Assembly: GCF_036417845.1 (NCBI RefSeq)
Contig: NC_089980.1
Location: forward strand, 64,106,501-64,170,500
Reading direction: 5' to 3'
Source of the DNA: Apteryx mantelli
Taxonomy: Eukaryota; Chordata; Aves; Apterygiformes; Apterygidae
Length of the DNA stretch: 64,000 nt
The notes under the pieces are model-generated. The model searched no databases. It had not been told where the DNA came from and saw only the letters and a program-made list of their open reading frames with translations. The position numbers and the translations under genes are program-made. Of the stretch, positions 13,141 through 23,810 are shown piece after piece (within the stretch, counting starts at the first letter, position 1; each line of letters opens with the position of its first letter).

Positions 13141-14681
13141 GGCCGTGTTACACGCTGCTCAGTCCCAAGAGCCCTGAAAAAGAAATATCGTTAGTGGTGA
13201 AACAACTACAATGTAAGGACCAAAACCAGAAGTACCTGTCCCAATATATATTACTAGTTGCCTTTGACAGAAAGGACCATCAGGAATGCTTTCAGACACA
13301 TTTTAAACTTGGAGTTTCAAATGTGTCTCAAAAAAAATGTAAAATTTATGTGAGTTCTACTTTCTTCTTATGCCATCCTCCTTGTCTCAGCGCTTGCTTT
13401 TTGAGGCACACTGTAGCACAAGCTTACCATTTTTGCTTTAAATTCAGTCAAAATGAAGTAACTCTTGGGTGCTCTTGAGAGTTCAGCTGTAACTGAACGC
13501 TCACCCAAGAGCCCAGCAGCCAGAGAGCAACACTGACACACTTCCTCTGGTTCGCATGTCCAACTAGGAGAAACAACCCCTTTTTTTGTTCTCTGGAGAT
13601 ACCAGAGGTGCTGTGTCCATTTTATACTCAAACATCTTTGCTGTGCCCTATTTTCCAAGATTTCCTTGGCAACAACCTGTCAAAACTGACACAGCATAGG
13701 AGACAAGAAATAAGACAGTTACTGTGGTAACTGGCTGGTCCCACCTCTACATACGAATATCAGTCATAGCACTTTTTGCTATTTGTGAAATTGGGAGGCA
13801 AAGACATAAGATAAAATGGACTGGTCTAATTGTCATGATGTTTTTATTTAATTGTGATCTTTCCTCATCCACTTTTTAAACAGGCAGCATTATTTCAAAG
13901 CAGAAAAGAGAAACAAAGCTACGATCAAAACCACACATTTCAAATAATTTAAATTAACATTCCTCCTTTTGAAGACAATTGAAGTGCAAGATAAATAAAA
14001 CATTGTATTGTATAATGCTGGATATTCTCCATAAACAGCTCATATCTAACAGTTTCTCCATCAAGTGTTCAGATAAACAATATATATCAGTTGAACTACT
14101 CTGGCACTCACTGAATTTTTAGAGGAACAAGTTGTTTGGCTGAAAAAAGTGAGATTTCACTGAATAAACCTAAAGAAATTATTTTCTTAATGTTTATGCA
14201 TCCTTAATCGTCAGTCCCCTCTGTTTCTTGGGGATTGCTTTCTCTCCCCTCTGTCTTGGCTCTGAACTACAGCAAATTGGTTTTATCTGAGCAGGGCTGG
14301 AAGCTGTTGGTGCCACTGCCTAGTTTAGCTAAGGGACTGAACAGCACTGTAAAATGTTAGAGATCATTTACCAAGCCAGCATTAGCCAGCTGAGGCTAAG
14401 CTCCTGAGAACCCCTCTATAGAGTTGCTCTTTTGTTCCTATAGAGTATATTTCTTCCATTCACCGTGGAGATAGCCTAGCATTAGCTTCACTTGGCTAAA
14501 TCTAGCATCTATGAATATCCACACACTGCTTGCCCAAGAACGAGAGACTCTTGCTGTAGTGAAGAAATTTAGCCAGGTCAACAAAACAGAGATTGTGGCT
14601 CAGAATTTCAGCCTGGTTCTTGGTATTGCAACAAGAACTGTATCTAAAAGCTCATCAACCAGTTCTTCCTGTATATTTTGT

Positions 14682-14687
14682 TTTATT
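14682..14687 (-). promoter_or_regulatory. EPM2A: Candidate poly(A) signal of EPM2A
   Basis: Reading leftwards from the EPM2A stop codon at 15539, the first canonical AATAAA hexamer I find on the minus strand is here, about 0.85 kb downstream of the stop. It would define a 3' untranslated region of about 0.86 kb. A more distal AATAAA exists near 13845. No transcript data are available, so this is a candidate only. Confidence 0.3.
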
Positions 14688-15538
14688 TTAGGGATTACCA
14701 TTTAGATTGACACAGTACCTAGAGATCCCATTGGACAACACTGCATAGATCAGAAGAGCAAAATGTATCTTTGACTTAGAGACCTCACAGTCTAGGATAA
14801 TGCAATAAACAGTAGTTCTGCTTTGCAATAGAGTAAGTCTGCATAAACAGAACTGTTTCCTCTCTTCATGCCACATCCCAGCATAACTTCAATGTTATTA
14901 AAGAATATAGTTATAACTCATAATATTTAACATTACGGTAAACAAGAGAAAAATTTAGTTCACTACATAGATGTTCCGCTTGTGTTTAAGAAATAGAGTT
15001 GAAAAACCCATTTCCTTCTGATCTTTCTCATTAATACAATTTCTTTATAAAATCACTACAAAACACTTCAATAATGCACACTCTACCTGAAATACCTGAG
15101 CAGCTTTGACTATCAGCTCCCTCCTAACCTGAACGTTGATACAGTCAACCTTCGTATCTCTGTTTCGGGGAACACCTTCACTTTGTTGTCACTGCAGTAT
15201 TGCCAGCTTTCATTATTTTATCTCAAGTCTTCTCTTATTTAGTGTCTACCCTAAAACCTCAGTTCCTATAGGCAAACAATTAAATGAGAATCTTTGTTTC
15301 CCCTTTACAGAGTCTCTGCCTCTCATACTTGCAGCAAAAGGCTTGAAAGCATGAATCATACCAGCTTAAAAAGGCAAACAAAAAAACACTCAGAGGCATT
15401 TCTTAGTAAAATTCTCAGGACATTTAAGACAAGCCTGTAATCTGAAGAGGTGAGACAGGAGTCTGACTCATGAATTCTAAATCCTTGGGGTTGACATGTA
15501 AGGATCCCTCTTCACTTCCGTTCCGCTCTTCTGCTTTT
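14688..15538 (-). other. EPM2A: Probable 3' untranslated region of EPM2A
   Basis: This follows the stop codon of the last laforin exon on the minus strand and extends to the first canonical poly(A) hexamer. It is AT-rich, contains no plausible coding frame in continuation, and shows no obvious repeat. Its end is inferred, and the untranslated region could be shorter or longer. Confidence 0.4.
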
Positions 15539-15819
15539 CTAGTTTTGAAGTTTGCATGAGGAATGAAGATGTCCAAATTTCTGGTAGAAATCATCTTCAG
15601 CACGAATCAGAGCTTCCTCATCTATGTAGACAGCTGGTCTCCTGGAAGCCACAAAGTACTGCACTTTCCGCAGACTCCATCCCAACACATACTTCAGCCA
15701 GCCACAGACAGCAGCTGTTGACCTGCCAACGCCAGCGTTGCAATGAATGTAGACAGTGTGTCCGTTCTCAAGTAGCCCATGCAAGATGCAGACAGCTTGG
15801 GGCAACACCTGTATTCTTC
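15539..15819 (-). CDS. EPM2A: Laforin (glucan phosphatase), exon 4, C-terminal
   Basis: This last coding exon encodes 92 residues plus two bases of a split Gly codon. Laforin removes phosphate from glycogen, and its loss in humans causes Lafora disease (established knowledge). The exon holds the catalytic loop His-Cys-Asn-Ala-Gly-Val-Gly-Arg-Ser, a complete Cys-X5-Arg motif: the nucleophile Cys codon is at 15740-15742 and the phosphate-binding Arg codon at 15722-15724. The downstream Arg-Pro-Ala-Val-Tyr-Ile-Asp-Glu-Glu segment is typical of vertebrate laforin. The acceptor is a clean TTTTTAATCTTAG with AG at 15821-15820, and it restores the frame from exon 3 (GAAG + GA AGA gives Glu-Gly-Arg). 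The stop is TAG at 15541-15539. The tail ends Ser-Ser-Cys-Lys-Leu-Gln-Asn, unlike the human ending as I recall it. No disabling lesion is seen. Confidence 0.95.
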
Positions 15820-17459
15820 CTAAGATTAAAAACAAGACACATTCACTTGCATCTGAGGAAGTTACGTTCATGTTTGAGATTATATCTGTATAGCCTGATG
15901 CAGTCTGAAACACAATGGCAGGCAAAAAATTTATTAAAGCTAGTTTCTTTTCTTACAGTGGTAGGGAAATAGGACCTATGTAGGTCCATGTGTCTATGAA
16001 GACTTTCTGGTGAACCAGAAATTGAGTATCTTCCTAAGTAAGCTATGAAGAAAGTTTTCAAAAGAAACTGTGATTTTGAACGTGTGTATTTCCATACTTT
16101 TAAAGGGTTTGATTTTAAAATGTCTTAAGCATTGAATAGCCAGAGTCATTAATGTCTTTTAAAAACCTTCTGTATTTTACTTTTTTTTAATGACCTTCCA
16201 TCCTAATGTTTGTTTCTTCTTGCATCATAAGTCCAGATGACACAAAATCCATAAAAAACAGCCAAGTCTTCTTCGAAAATACATTATGATTAACACTAAA
16301 TGTGTGTGGTATATTCATTTTCACAGGACTGAGCTAAGGCAGCAAATTATATCAAACAGCACATCTTATATAGCACTAAAGTTAGAAAGTCAAAACCGAA
16401 ATGTTTTTAGCCCTGGAGGTCTGTGAAGCTACCGAGGTACTGCCACCTTCCAGAACCTTATAATGAAGGTCAACAGTTTAGTAACAATGAGGGAGGGAGA
16501 ATGGGAGAGTGTTTTCCTTTAGAGCTCAACATGGTTACTATTCGATTATCTATCAAGCATATGGTTAAACAACACAGAACAGGCTTTCACTTCCAAAGGG
16601 ATGAATATACCTTGTTTCCAGATCTCTTTCTCCCTATTGCCCTGGGAATTGAAACTGCAAACATCAAAGCCTGACTTTTCCTCATGGCGCAGATGAGCAT
16701 GGATGTTAAGCCCTTTCAAATCCCTGTTTTAAGGTTTCCTGTCTTCCCTGATGTCCTATCACTGTTATGACAGTTCTCTATTTGTGGCTGCAGTGTTTCA
16801 CTCTATTGAAAGTATTCTAGTCTGCTGATAGGCTACTCACAAAAATAAGCATATTTTCTAATTTCCTGGTTGAAAACAAGATTTTGTAAGGGTTTTCGCT
16901 AAGCCGATGGAGGAATTAAAAAAGAATAATTTATGTTATAAAATAATGTGCTATGTGTATCCTAAATTAATTACAAGCCATTATATACATGACTATATAG
17001 AAATTCATCCAACTGGGATACTATTGAGAAGGAAAAATGGCTTTTTGGGGGAAGGGAATGGCAGAGACGGATATACAGTGCTGTCTCTCCATTTTAAGCC
17101 AACAAGGATGCCAAGTTATCTTGTTGTGCAAACTTGCAGTCTTCCACCTACACAGCATATTTTCATTATACAGGCTGAATTCAAGCTGAAAGCAAAAACA
17201 ATCAAGCAGCTATCAATGTCAGACGACTTTAAACTCAAATACATATCTGCTGCCAGCTAGGGAGTACTATCGATGGCCTCTCCACCTACAACAAGGTATA
17301 CATAATTTGTTACAGACAACACTCAAAAATTACACCTTGTGCTCTAGCTATATTTTTACACAAAATTTACACAAAAAAAAGCAGCCAAGGAAAAGAGAGA
17401 TTAGTAACTCAAAGGTTTTGCTACTGCTAATTTAGCTGCAAGATTGGTCTGAGCATTAC
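15820..17459 (-). other. EPM2A: EPM2A intron 3 (1,640 bp)
   Basis: This short intron lies between exon 3 (donor AAG|GTAATG, GT at 17459-17458) and exon 4 (acceptor TTAG, AG at 15821-15820). It is phase 1, splitting a Gly codon. I see no gene, repeat family or RNA inside it. The open frames found on either strand (up to 117 codons) have no family resemblance. Confidence 0.9.
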
Positions 17460-17701
17460 CTTCAGTGCTCATGTCTGGGGTTGGCATCCAGACATAGGCA
17501 AGACCTTCCTCTTTATATAGTTTCATGAGGATTTCAGGGCTCATGGGTTCCGGGTAGCGGTTGCAACCCCAGGAATTCTGCACAATATCCCATTCGGTCT
17601 GGAAGTTCATTATAGCTGTAATACCCAGCTCGTGTTTTAGCTTGACAGTCACATGCTCCACCTGCCGAGGGCAACTTCCCAGCCAGATGTTTGGCAGAAT
17701 T
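17460..17701 (-). CDS. EPM2A: Laforin (glucan phosphatase), exon 3
   Basis: This exon encodes 80 full residues beginning [13 protein letters not shown], the start of the dual-specificity phosphatase domain, and ends Met-Pro-Thr-Pro-Asp-Met-Ser-Thr-Glu. The Asp of this last motif (codon 17473-17475) is the expected general acid of laforin (Asp235 in human numbering). The acceptor is CAATGCTAG with AG at 17703-17702. The first base completes an Arg codon begun in exon 2. The donor is AAG|GTAATG, with the last exon base at 17460. Length and phases match the vertebrate laforin exon. If the donor were not used, the frame would run on for about 18 further residues to a TAA at 17403-17401, losing the catalytic Cys. 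Confidence 0.95.
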
Positions 17702-18218
17702 CTAGCATTGAGAAAACATTGTAGTGGATTTGATTAAAATATTTTAACAAAGAAACTGACAAATTAAGTGGTATTCCAGCTCAAAACCTGCTTAGCATCA
17801 TCACACGAACACTGTTAAGCACACTCTTTTCATGTCATGCAATAAACAGCTTCTTATTTCATTACAGTTTGGTTGGTAATGTTGGATGCTGAGGATCAAA
17901 TTCCTAACCTACCACAAGGAGCCAGATAGCCTGAGAAAAAGTTCAGAGCGTAATTAGTAGCACACGTCTCAAAGGCATCCATCATTAATCTTGAGTGGAA
18001 ACTTACTAACATCACAGATTAGAATAAGAAAACTTTGAAGACTTACACGATTTGCACAAAAAAATAAAAGACCTAATCGATTCATGCAATCCAAAACCAA
18101 ATTACTTTAGTAATAAGTCAAATGCATCGAATTCTTCCAGCTTTGTAGCTATCATTATAATGGGGAAAGCAGACAGAAAAAAACAGCTTACACCATCCTT
18201 CTGTGAGAAAATTCAAAA

Positions 18219-18244
18219 ATGAATGAATGAATAATGAATGAATA
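18219..18244. repeat. (ATGA)n/(GAAT)n microsatellite
   Basis: There are two short runs of GAAT units with one interruption (about 25 bp). The microsatellite lies a few bases upstream of the CR1 fragment at 18252. Confidence 0.85.
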
Positions 18245-18251
18245 ACCTTCC

Positions 18252-18390
18252 TCATCTCTGGACATATTCAAAACTCACCTGGATGCGATCCTGTACAATG
18301 TGCTCTAGGTGACCCTGCTTGAGCAGGGGGGTTGGACTAGATGATCTCCTGAGGTCCCTTCCAACCTCAACCATTCTGTGATTCTGTGAT
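18252..18390 (+). mobile_element. CR1 LINE 3'-end fragment
   Basis: A severely 5'-truncated CR1 retrotransposon. It begins within the last codons of ORF2 ('tggacatattcaaaactcacctggatgcgatcctg') and includes the conserved 3' untranslated segment 'ttgagcaggggggttggact...gatgatctcctgaggtcc'. It ends in two copies of ATTCTGTG, the diagnostic avian CR1 tail. It is the same family as the two long copies in this window. It is antisense to EPM2A. Confidence 0.95.
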
Positions 18391-21300
18391 TTTCCTCTGA
18401 CCTTGTGGAGTTCAGTGGAAACCAAACACAGAATTACAATATATGTCCAGTTCCCTCAAGGCTTGAAGAACCAGAATTTTTGCCAGAAAACTTGAGATAT
18501 GCTTAAGATGGAGCAACACCCATATTTCTGGTACTTATCCAAATCAAACCTCCAAGACTTCCATGTTTTGCCCAAGATTAATTATCATAAAAATCACTAC
18601 ATATCTCAGTGGACTTTAACATAAAAATAAACTGAAATATTAAGAGCATTTTTTCAAATGGGGATTTTTAATCTGCACATGGAATTAAGCTGGTGGTATC
18701 TAAAATGGATAATTTACATGCGCAAATTATTAGTGGTCTACTTAATTGGTCTTTTGTATGCATAAATGTCTATTTTGAACATGCAGTCCACAAACTAAAC
18801 AAAACACGCACACACAAGAGTACATACAACTTTGCAAACATTATTCACTGCAAAAAAGTGAACCCAAACTACAATGAAAACAAGATCTTCAGAAATAAAA
18901 TAAGTCTGTCATGCATTTCCTGTAATTTTTCCAATTTTAATCACAGGGACAAATGGGGGAACTTTTATTTTTATTGAGAAGCAGTTACTCATATAAACAG
19001 CCCTTAAATCATCAGGCAGCTACTTCCATTTGATAGGACTATCACAGTAATAAGTGCTTACTAGCATTTAATTAAGCTCTGCAATTGACAGTGATTAAAT
19101 CCTGCTACATTACTACTGAAAGATTGCCATAAAGAAAAATTCACTCCAGGAATTACCTATTACCAATATTTACTGTATTTCAACTATATCCACAAAGAAT
19201 GATGTATCAGCTACACAAACACAGTCTTTGGCCTTTAAAGCACCAGTTTCAGTGAGGCAAAGAACTTGATCTCGGTATACTGTAACCAGGTCCCAAACTG
19301 CTGGATCACAGAGTGAATAAAATCCTGATAATTTGAACAATGACACAGTGATTAGATATATGTTAAAATAATCATGTCAACCATGTAGCTATGAATGTGA
19401 GGTTGTTTGAAGAGATTTGATTTAATTTAAGTGTTTCACGTCCATGTCCTGGTCTAGATTATCACAAGTGTACTTCTCACTGTTAACAGAAAATGCTTTT
19501 ATTCCTAAGCATTAAGCAAGCTTTAACTCTGGATCTCAAAAATTAAGATTTACACCTTAAAGTCATTTCCTCTGTCACTTTGCTTATATTCCTGAACATT
19601 GCCTTTCTAAAGGAGAGATGACATAGAAAGAAAGGAGCTCTAATACATAGGCTCTGAATTTTGTAAGCTACAAATTAAATTTGGTTCATTTATTAAGAAG
19701 TATCAATACTCAATCAACAGTGGCCTCCACAGCACTCTGAAGAAAAACAAATAAAGCACAACAGTTCTGTATTATCATTATGTTCAAGGCACAAGCCCAC
19801 ATGCTGGTACCGGAAGGGAGCTTCACAAAATTGCCCTGAACCTAGCATAACCAACTAGAAGATTCCCACTGATCAGAGGGGCCTACAATTAGCAAAGGCC
19901 CACTGCAGCAGCTCCTTCATTGCCCCACTTCCTCTTTGCTAGACCTACAGTAAATCAGCTCCTAATCTGGAAAAAAAAGAGAACTGTCAGGCTGCTTCTG
20001 CCATAGGAATCTGTTGCATTGGTGCAAGTTCAAGTGCCCTTCAGACTCCTGTGAGCGACTAGAGGTGAGCAGTGCCCACAGCACTTAATAACCACGAAAG
20101 AGAAATGACAACATCGCTGATACCTTGCAACAATACACGGATATTCTTTCAAGAAAAAGAACATTAGCATCCTTCCTTCAAAGGGTTTCCTGGAGACTCA
20201 TACATATGTAATTCTCTTGATGTTTTGGGAAACATCTAATACACTAATACCGTGACAGGAGAGCAAAAGCGTGTATTCTAACATTTGACTGAATCAGGAG
20301 TGACTAAAGCATTCCTGAGATAAACAATATTCTAGGGAGTACTCCGGGTTACAAACAAAGCAATGCCTAACAATTTTCTCTCCAAAGATTATTTAGAGGG
20401 TGAACATCATGGCTGCACTATCTGTAAGATCACTGAGTTATACACCATTTATTTATTCTGTTTTTGTACCATAAAGGCTTTTGTCCATCATGAGACCTCC
20501 TGTATTTAGTGATAGTAATCACATTTAGTGAACAATTCGATGCATTTACCAAGTTTTTATCCCTGTATTTCCTGGTAAGTAATCAGGCTAGTGGCTGTAT
20601 TCAGAGAATGACTAAAACTACAATTGTCATCTGCCTGTATTTAGGACAGACAATTCTTGTGAACTAGCTTCCTGATCAACTCCTAGGGTTTGGCCTTTGA
20701 CAGGATCAAAATGGTGTCTTGATCTTTGACTTCAAGCTCATTCCTTACCTACCTGTAATGACTGCAGAGTCTTAATACTGCTGGACTAGGTTTAACAGCT
20801 CTTTCCCCAGGAAGAAATTCCATGCACAAAACAGTAGTGCAGAGCTGTCTTATTGGCCAATTTATTTAAAAGATCTGCGATAATTTTACTGTATTGTACC
20901 TATATTTCCATTTGGCTTTTTCTAGTTCATACCTTTACTTTGTCTTACATTAGAAGAAAAGGATCAGCGCAAATTCAAGTGCAGAAACTGATGAGAAGTT
21001 TAACAGCTATATTTTTTATGTTGATTTTGATAACTCTACTGCAGGCTTTATTGTGCTGAAGACTAGGAATCATATATATTAAATAAAGCTAGAAAGTGGT
21101 AAATTCAGTATTACATCTCTTTCTTACTTTAAAAATGTGATTTTTTGTTTTCTTTTTCCAATGCAATCTTGCTTCTTTAAGTTGCAAGTGTACTTCATCA
21201 GGTAACTAGATTTTGGCAAGGACAGTATTTGGCATGGGAAAGAGTCATGTAATACTGCTTTGAGCTGTCCAACAGCTGCTGCTTTCCAGCTCATATGCTT

Positions 21301-21702
21301 TTTTTTTTTTTCCAGCAGTAAATTAAGTGATCCTTACATACAGTTCAAAAAACATTCAGAAATTGTGTGTCACTGGTAAACCTATAATCTTTTCAGCATG
21401 TAACTCCTTCTGTATTCCCCAAATATAGGGGAATAAGATGTTGTTTCAATAAAATTCTACTCAGAATTCTGTTTTAACATAAAAACAGCACTTTTTCATC
21501 GTACATGTCAACTCCCTGTGTTACTACGGACAGTAAACTATGCTTGGTCTCAGAAGACCTGTGATCAGTTCAGTCATGGCAGTATAGCAATGAAAAAATC
21601 ACCTAGAATAACATCAAAAATATTCAGCTAACTTGGGACATTGAATTTTGTATCCTTTCTAAAAGTCCTTTCTTTAAAGCTACTTTCTGCAAAGTTACTT
21701 TC

Positions 21703-21800
21703 AGCCCTGTGTTTCAGTTACCCGTCAGTAGCCTGGAGATAATATTTACCTACCTCAAGTGGACAGCTTGGGATTAAATGAGCAAATGAAGCTCAGATTC
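21703..21800 (-). repeat. MIR-like SINE copy, reverse orientation
   Basis: The sequence 'ccctgtgtttcagttacccgtc...gagataatatttacctacctcaag...gggattaaatgagcaaatg' follows the reverse complement of MIR ('gcctcagtttccccatctgtaaaatggggataatatttacctacctc...ggattaaatgag'). Similarity by eye is good for an element of this age. Family call is from memory. Confidence 0.6.
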
Positions 21801-23810
21801 GTGGTAGCAAGGACTAAACATTTACCTACGTAGGTGTCTACTCTATTCACTCGACTTTCAGATCCCAGACTGAAGACTGACATGTTAAGAATCTGCCTTT
21901 TGACTTGTAAACTGAGAAAACCAACAACAATTTATCACTAACAGCGAATAAATATGGAACACTGAAATCACTTGTATGGTTATTTTCCAGCTGTCATCAC
22001 AACTTAAATTATTTTTAATGATGCAGATATATATCACACTTGGCTACTTCCCCCAGGACTCTGCAAAGCCTAGATTAAATTATAATAATTCACTGTGAAT
22101 GTATCTGAAATAACAAATTCATTCCATTTAATCAATGCATATGCAAATAGTCTTCCCATCCATAAGAAGACAATGAGTCTGAGGCAATGAAAGATTAGCA
22201 CTGATTTTTTTTTATGGTGCAGATTGTCATTTTTTTGCTAGAAGAAATATTCCTCAAAGAATGATACACTCTGCATTTCAATCTTAGACCTCCACATATA
22301 GTACAAAACAAACTCAGCAACTGTAGCATAAGGGATCTGATTCACAGCAAGGGTGACCTGCCTCAGAGGAAATTACCAAGTTACTGCAACTGGCTGTCTA
22401 CTGCACCGCCATGACACAGATGTCTACACTGCCTCTTAAGCAGCTCCTGTATTACTTTTGCTCATAATGGTTTAAGGCAAACTGGCACCAATTTCAATTT
22501 TCCTGAGCTGTAAACAGGGATGACTCAGGTACTGTTTCAAGATCAGTTCAATCATCAGTGTAGCAGGAGCAGTCATCTTAAAAACTCTCCTAAAACCAGT
22601 CACCCCTTCTAAGGAGTCATCGTTCTTACAGAAAAGGGTTGGATTCAAGCCTTTGGGGAACACATTTCATTAGAACATCAATCAGACACAATATTTCAGA
22701 AGTCTATTTATCTCTACAGTTGTCAGCTTTAATCAAGAAAGAGGACTTTGCTAAACTAAGGTATTTTTCACTAGTTATTGGCAACAGAGTGATCCACCAA
22801 CCACTCTATTTGTTTATTGATAATACTTTTGACCAAGGTCCAGTGTATTATTTTAAATGAAAAGTGATGGATTCATCTTTTAGAGCCAGCTCAAGACATA
22901 GCTTCATGTTAAAGCTTGCAATTCACTGCAGTTGGCTGCAAAACAGTCTTCCTTAGATCCCACTAAGAATCTGATGACAGAAAGATGAGTACTAATATAT
23001 ACATATAACAAGATAGAGCAATTTAGCTGAAACAACAAACAAAATAATTAAAAAGGCTGTGTCCTCCCTTAGGGCTTTTATTTCCTAAAGGTGTAGCATG
23101 CAACTACAGCTACATGTAACTTGCAGCAACACTTATTTTGCATTCCCAGAAGAGCAACATATATAATTCAGGCTGATTTATCCCTGGCATTTTGTGGTGC
23201 TTGCATGCATATGGAGTGTTTCTTGTACTGAAGAAGCACTATTACCCTGATGTGAGTATATGCAAGCAGCCGGAGGGGACTGTAGGCCTGAAGTATAACT
23301 CAGCACTGTGACTAGTGGAGACTACTTCAAACTGCAGTGCATTCCTATTTCTTCCCCTGATGACACTGAAATAGGAATTGGTTCAGAATTTTCTGATAAA
23401 GTGGTGTTTTGATGGAAAATGTTGATCTGTCTGAACCAAAATCTTGCAGTGAAAGATTGCACTGTTTTAGTTTTAACTAAATTTAAACTGGAAAAAAATT
23501 CTTAGCACAAAGACTAAATGTCTGATGAGAAATAAAGACGGGGGATGTCAGCAAAGAATTCCTACCTCTCTTTCCCCATCTTTCATTTGACACAAAAGAG
23601 ACTTCCAAAAGTATTGATTTGGGCATATTTAGAAGGAGAATATAGGAAACCCCATCAGCTGTAGCTGGGATCCTCCTCTACCTTTTCTCTGCCCTCTGCC
23701 TTGTGACATGACACATTTTAAACAGCGATACCACCAGATTATGATGACCCACAACTATCATCCTGTATGTGCTCCTTCCTTTACCATTGACTTTTTTTTT
23801 TAACAACAAA

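Larger units (their letters stand above)
9086..14681. other. Intergenic DNA downstream of EPM2A, part 2
   Basis: No gene, RNA gene or intact mobile element is recognised. Open frames are at most 121 codons and look random. The stretch contains one ancient interspersed repeat (11680-11795) and a 14-bp direct duplication (13111-13140). It ends at the candidate poly(A) signal of EPM2A, so a longer 3' untranslated region using a more distal signal, such as the AATAAA complement near 13845, would extend into this part. Confidence 0.6.
17702..23810 (-). other. EPM2A: EPM2A intron 2, 3' portion
   Basis: This is the part of intron 2 nearest exon 3. It contains a GAAT microsatellite and CR1 tail (18219-18390) and a MIR-like copy (21703-21800). 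Otherwise I see only AT-rich non-coding DNA. No open frame exceeds 94 codons and none resembles a known protein. Confidence 0.85.

Noticed and set aside
15556..15972. 138-codon open frame on the plus strand over EPM2A exon 4
   Set aside because: It is antisense to a well-supported exon and has no family resemblance; it is a shadow of the laforin coding frame.
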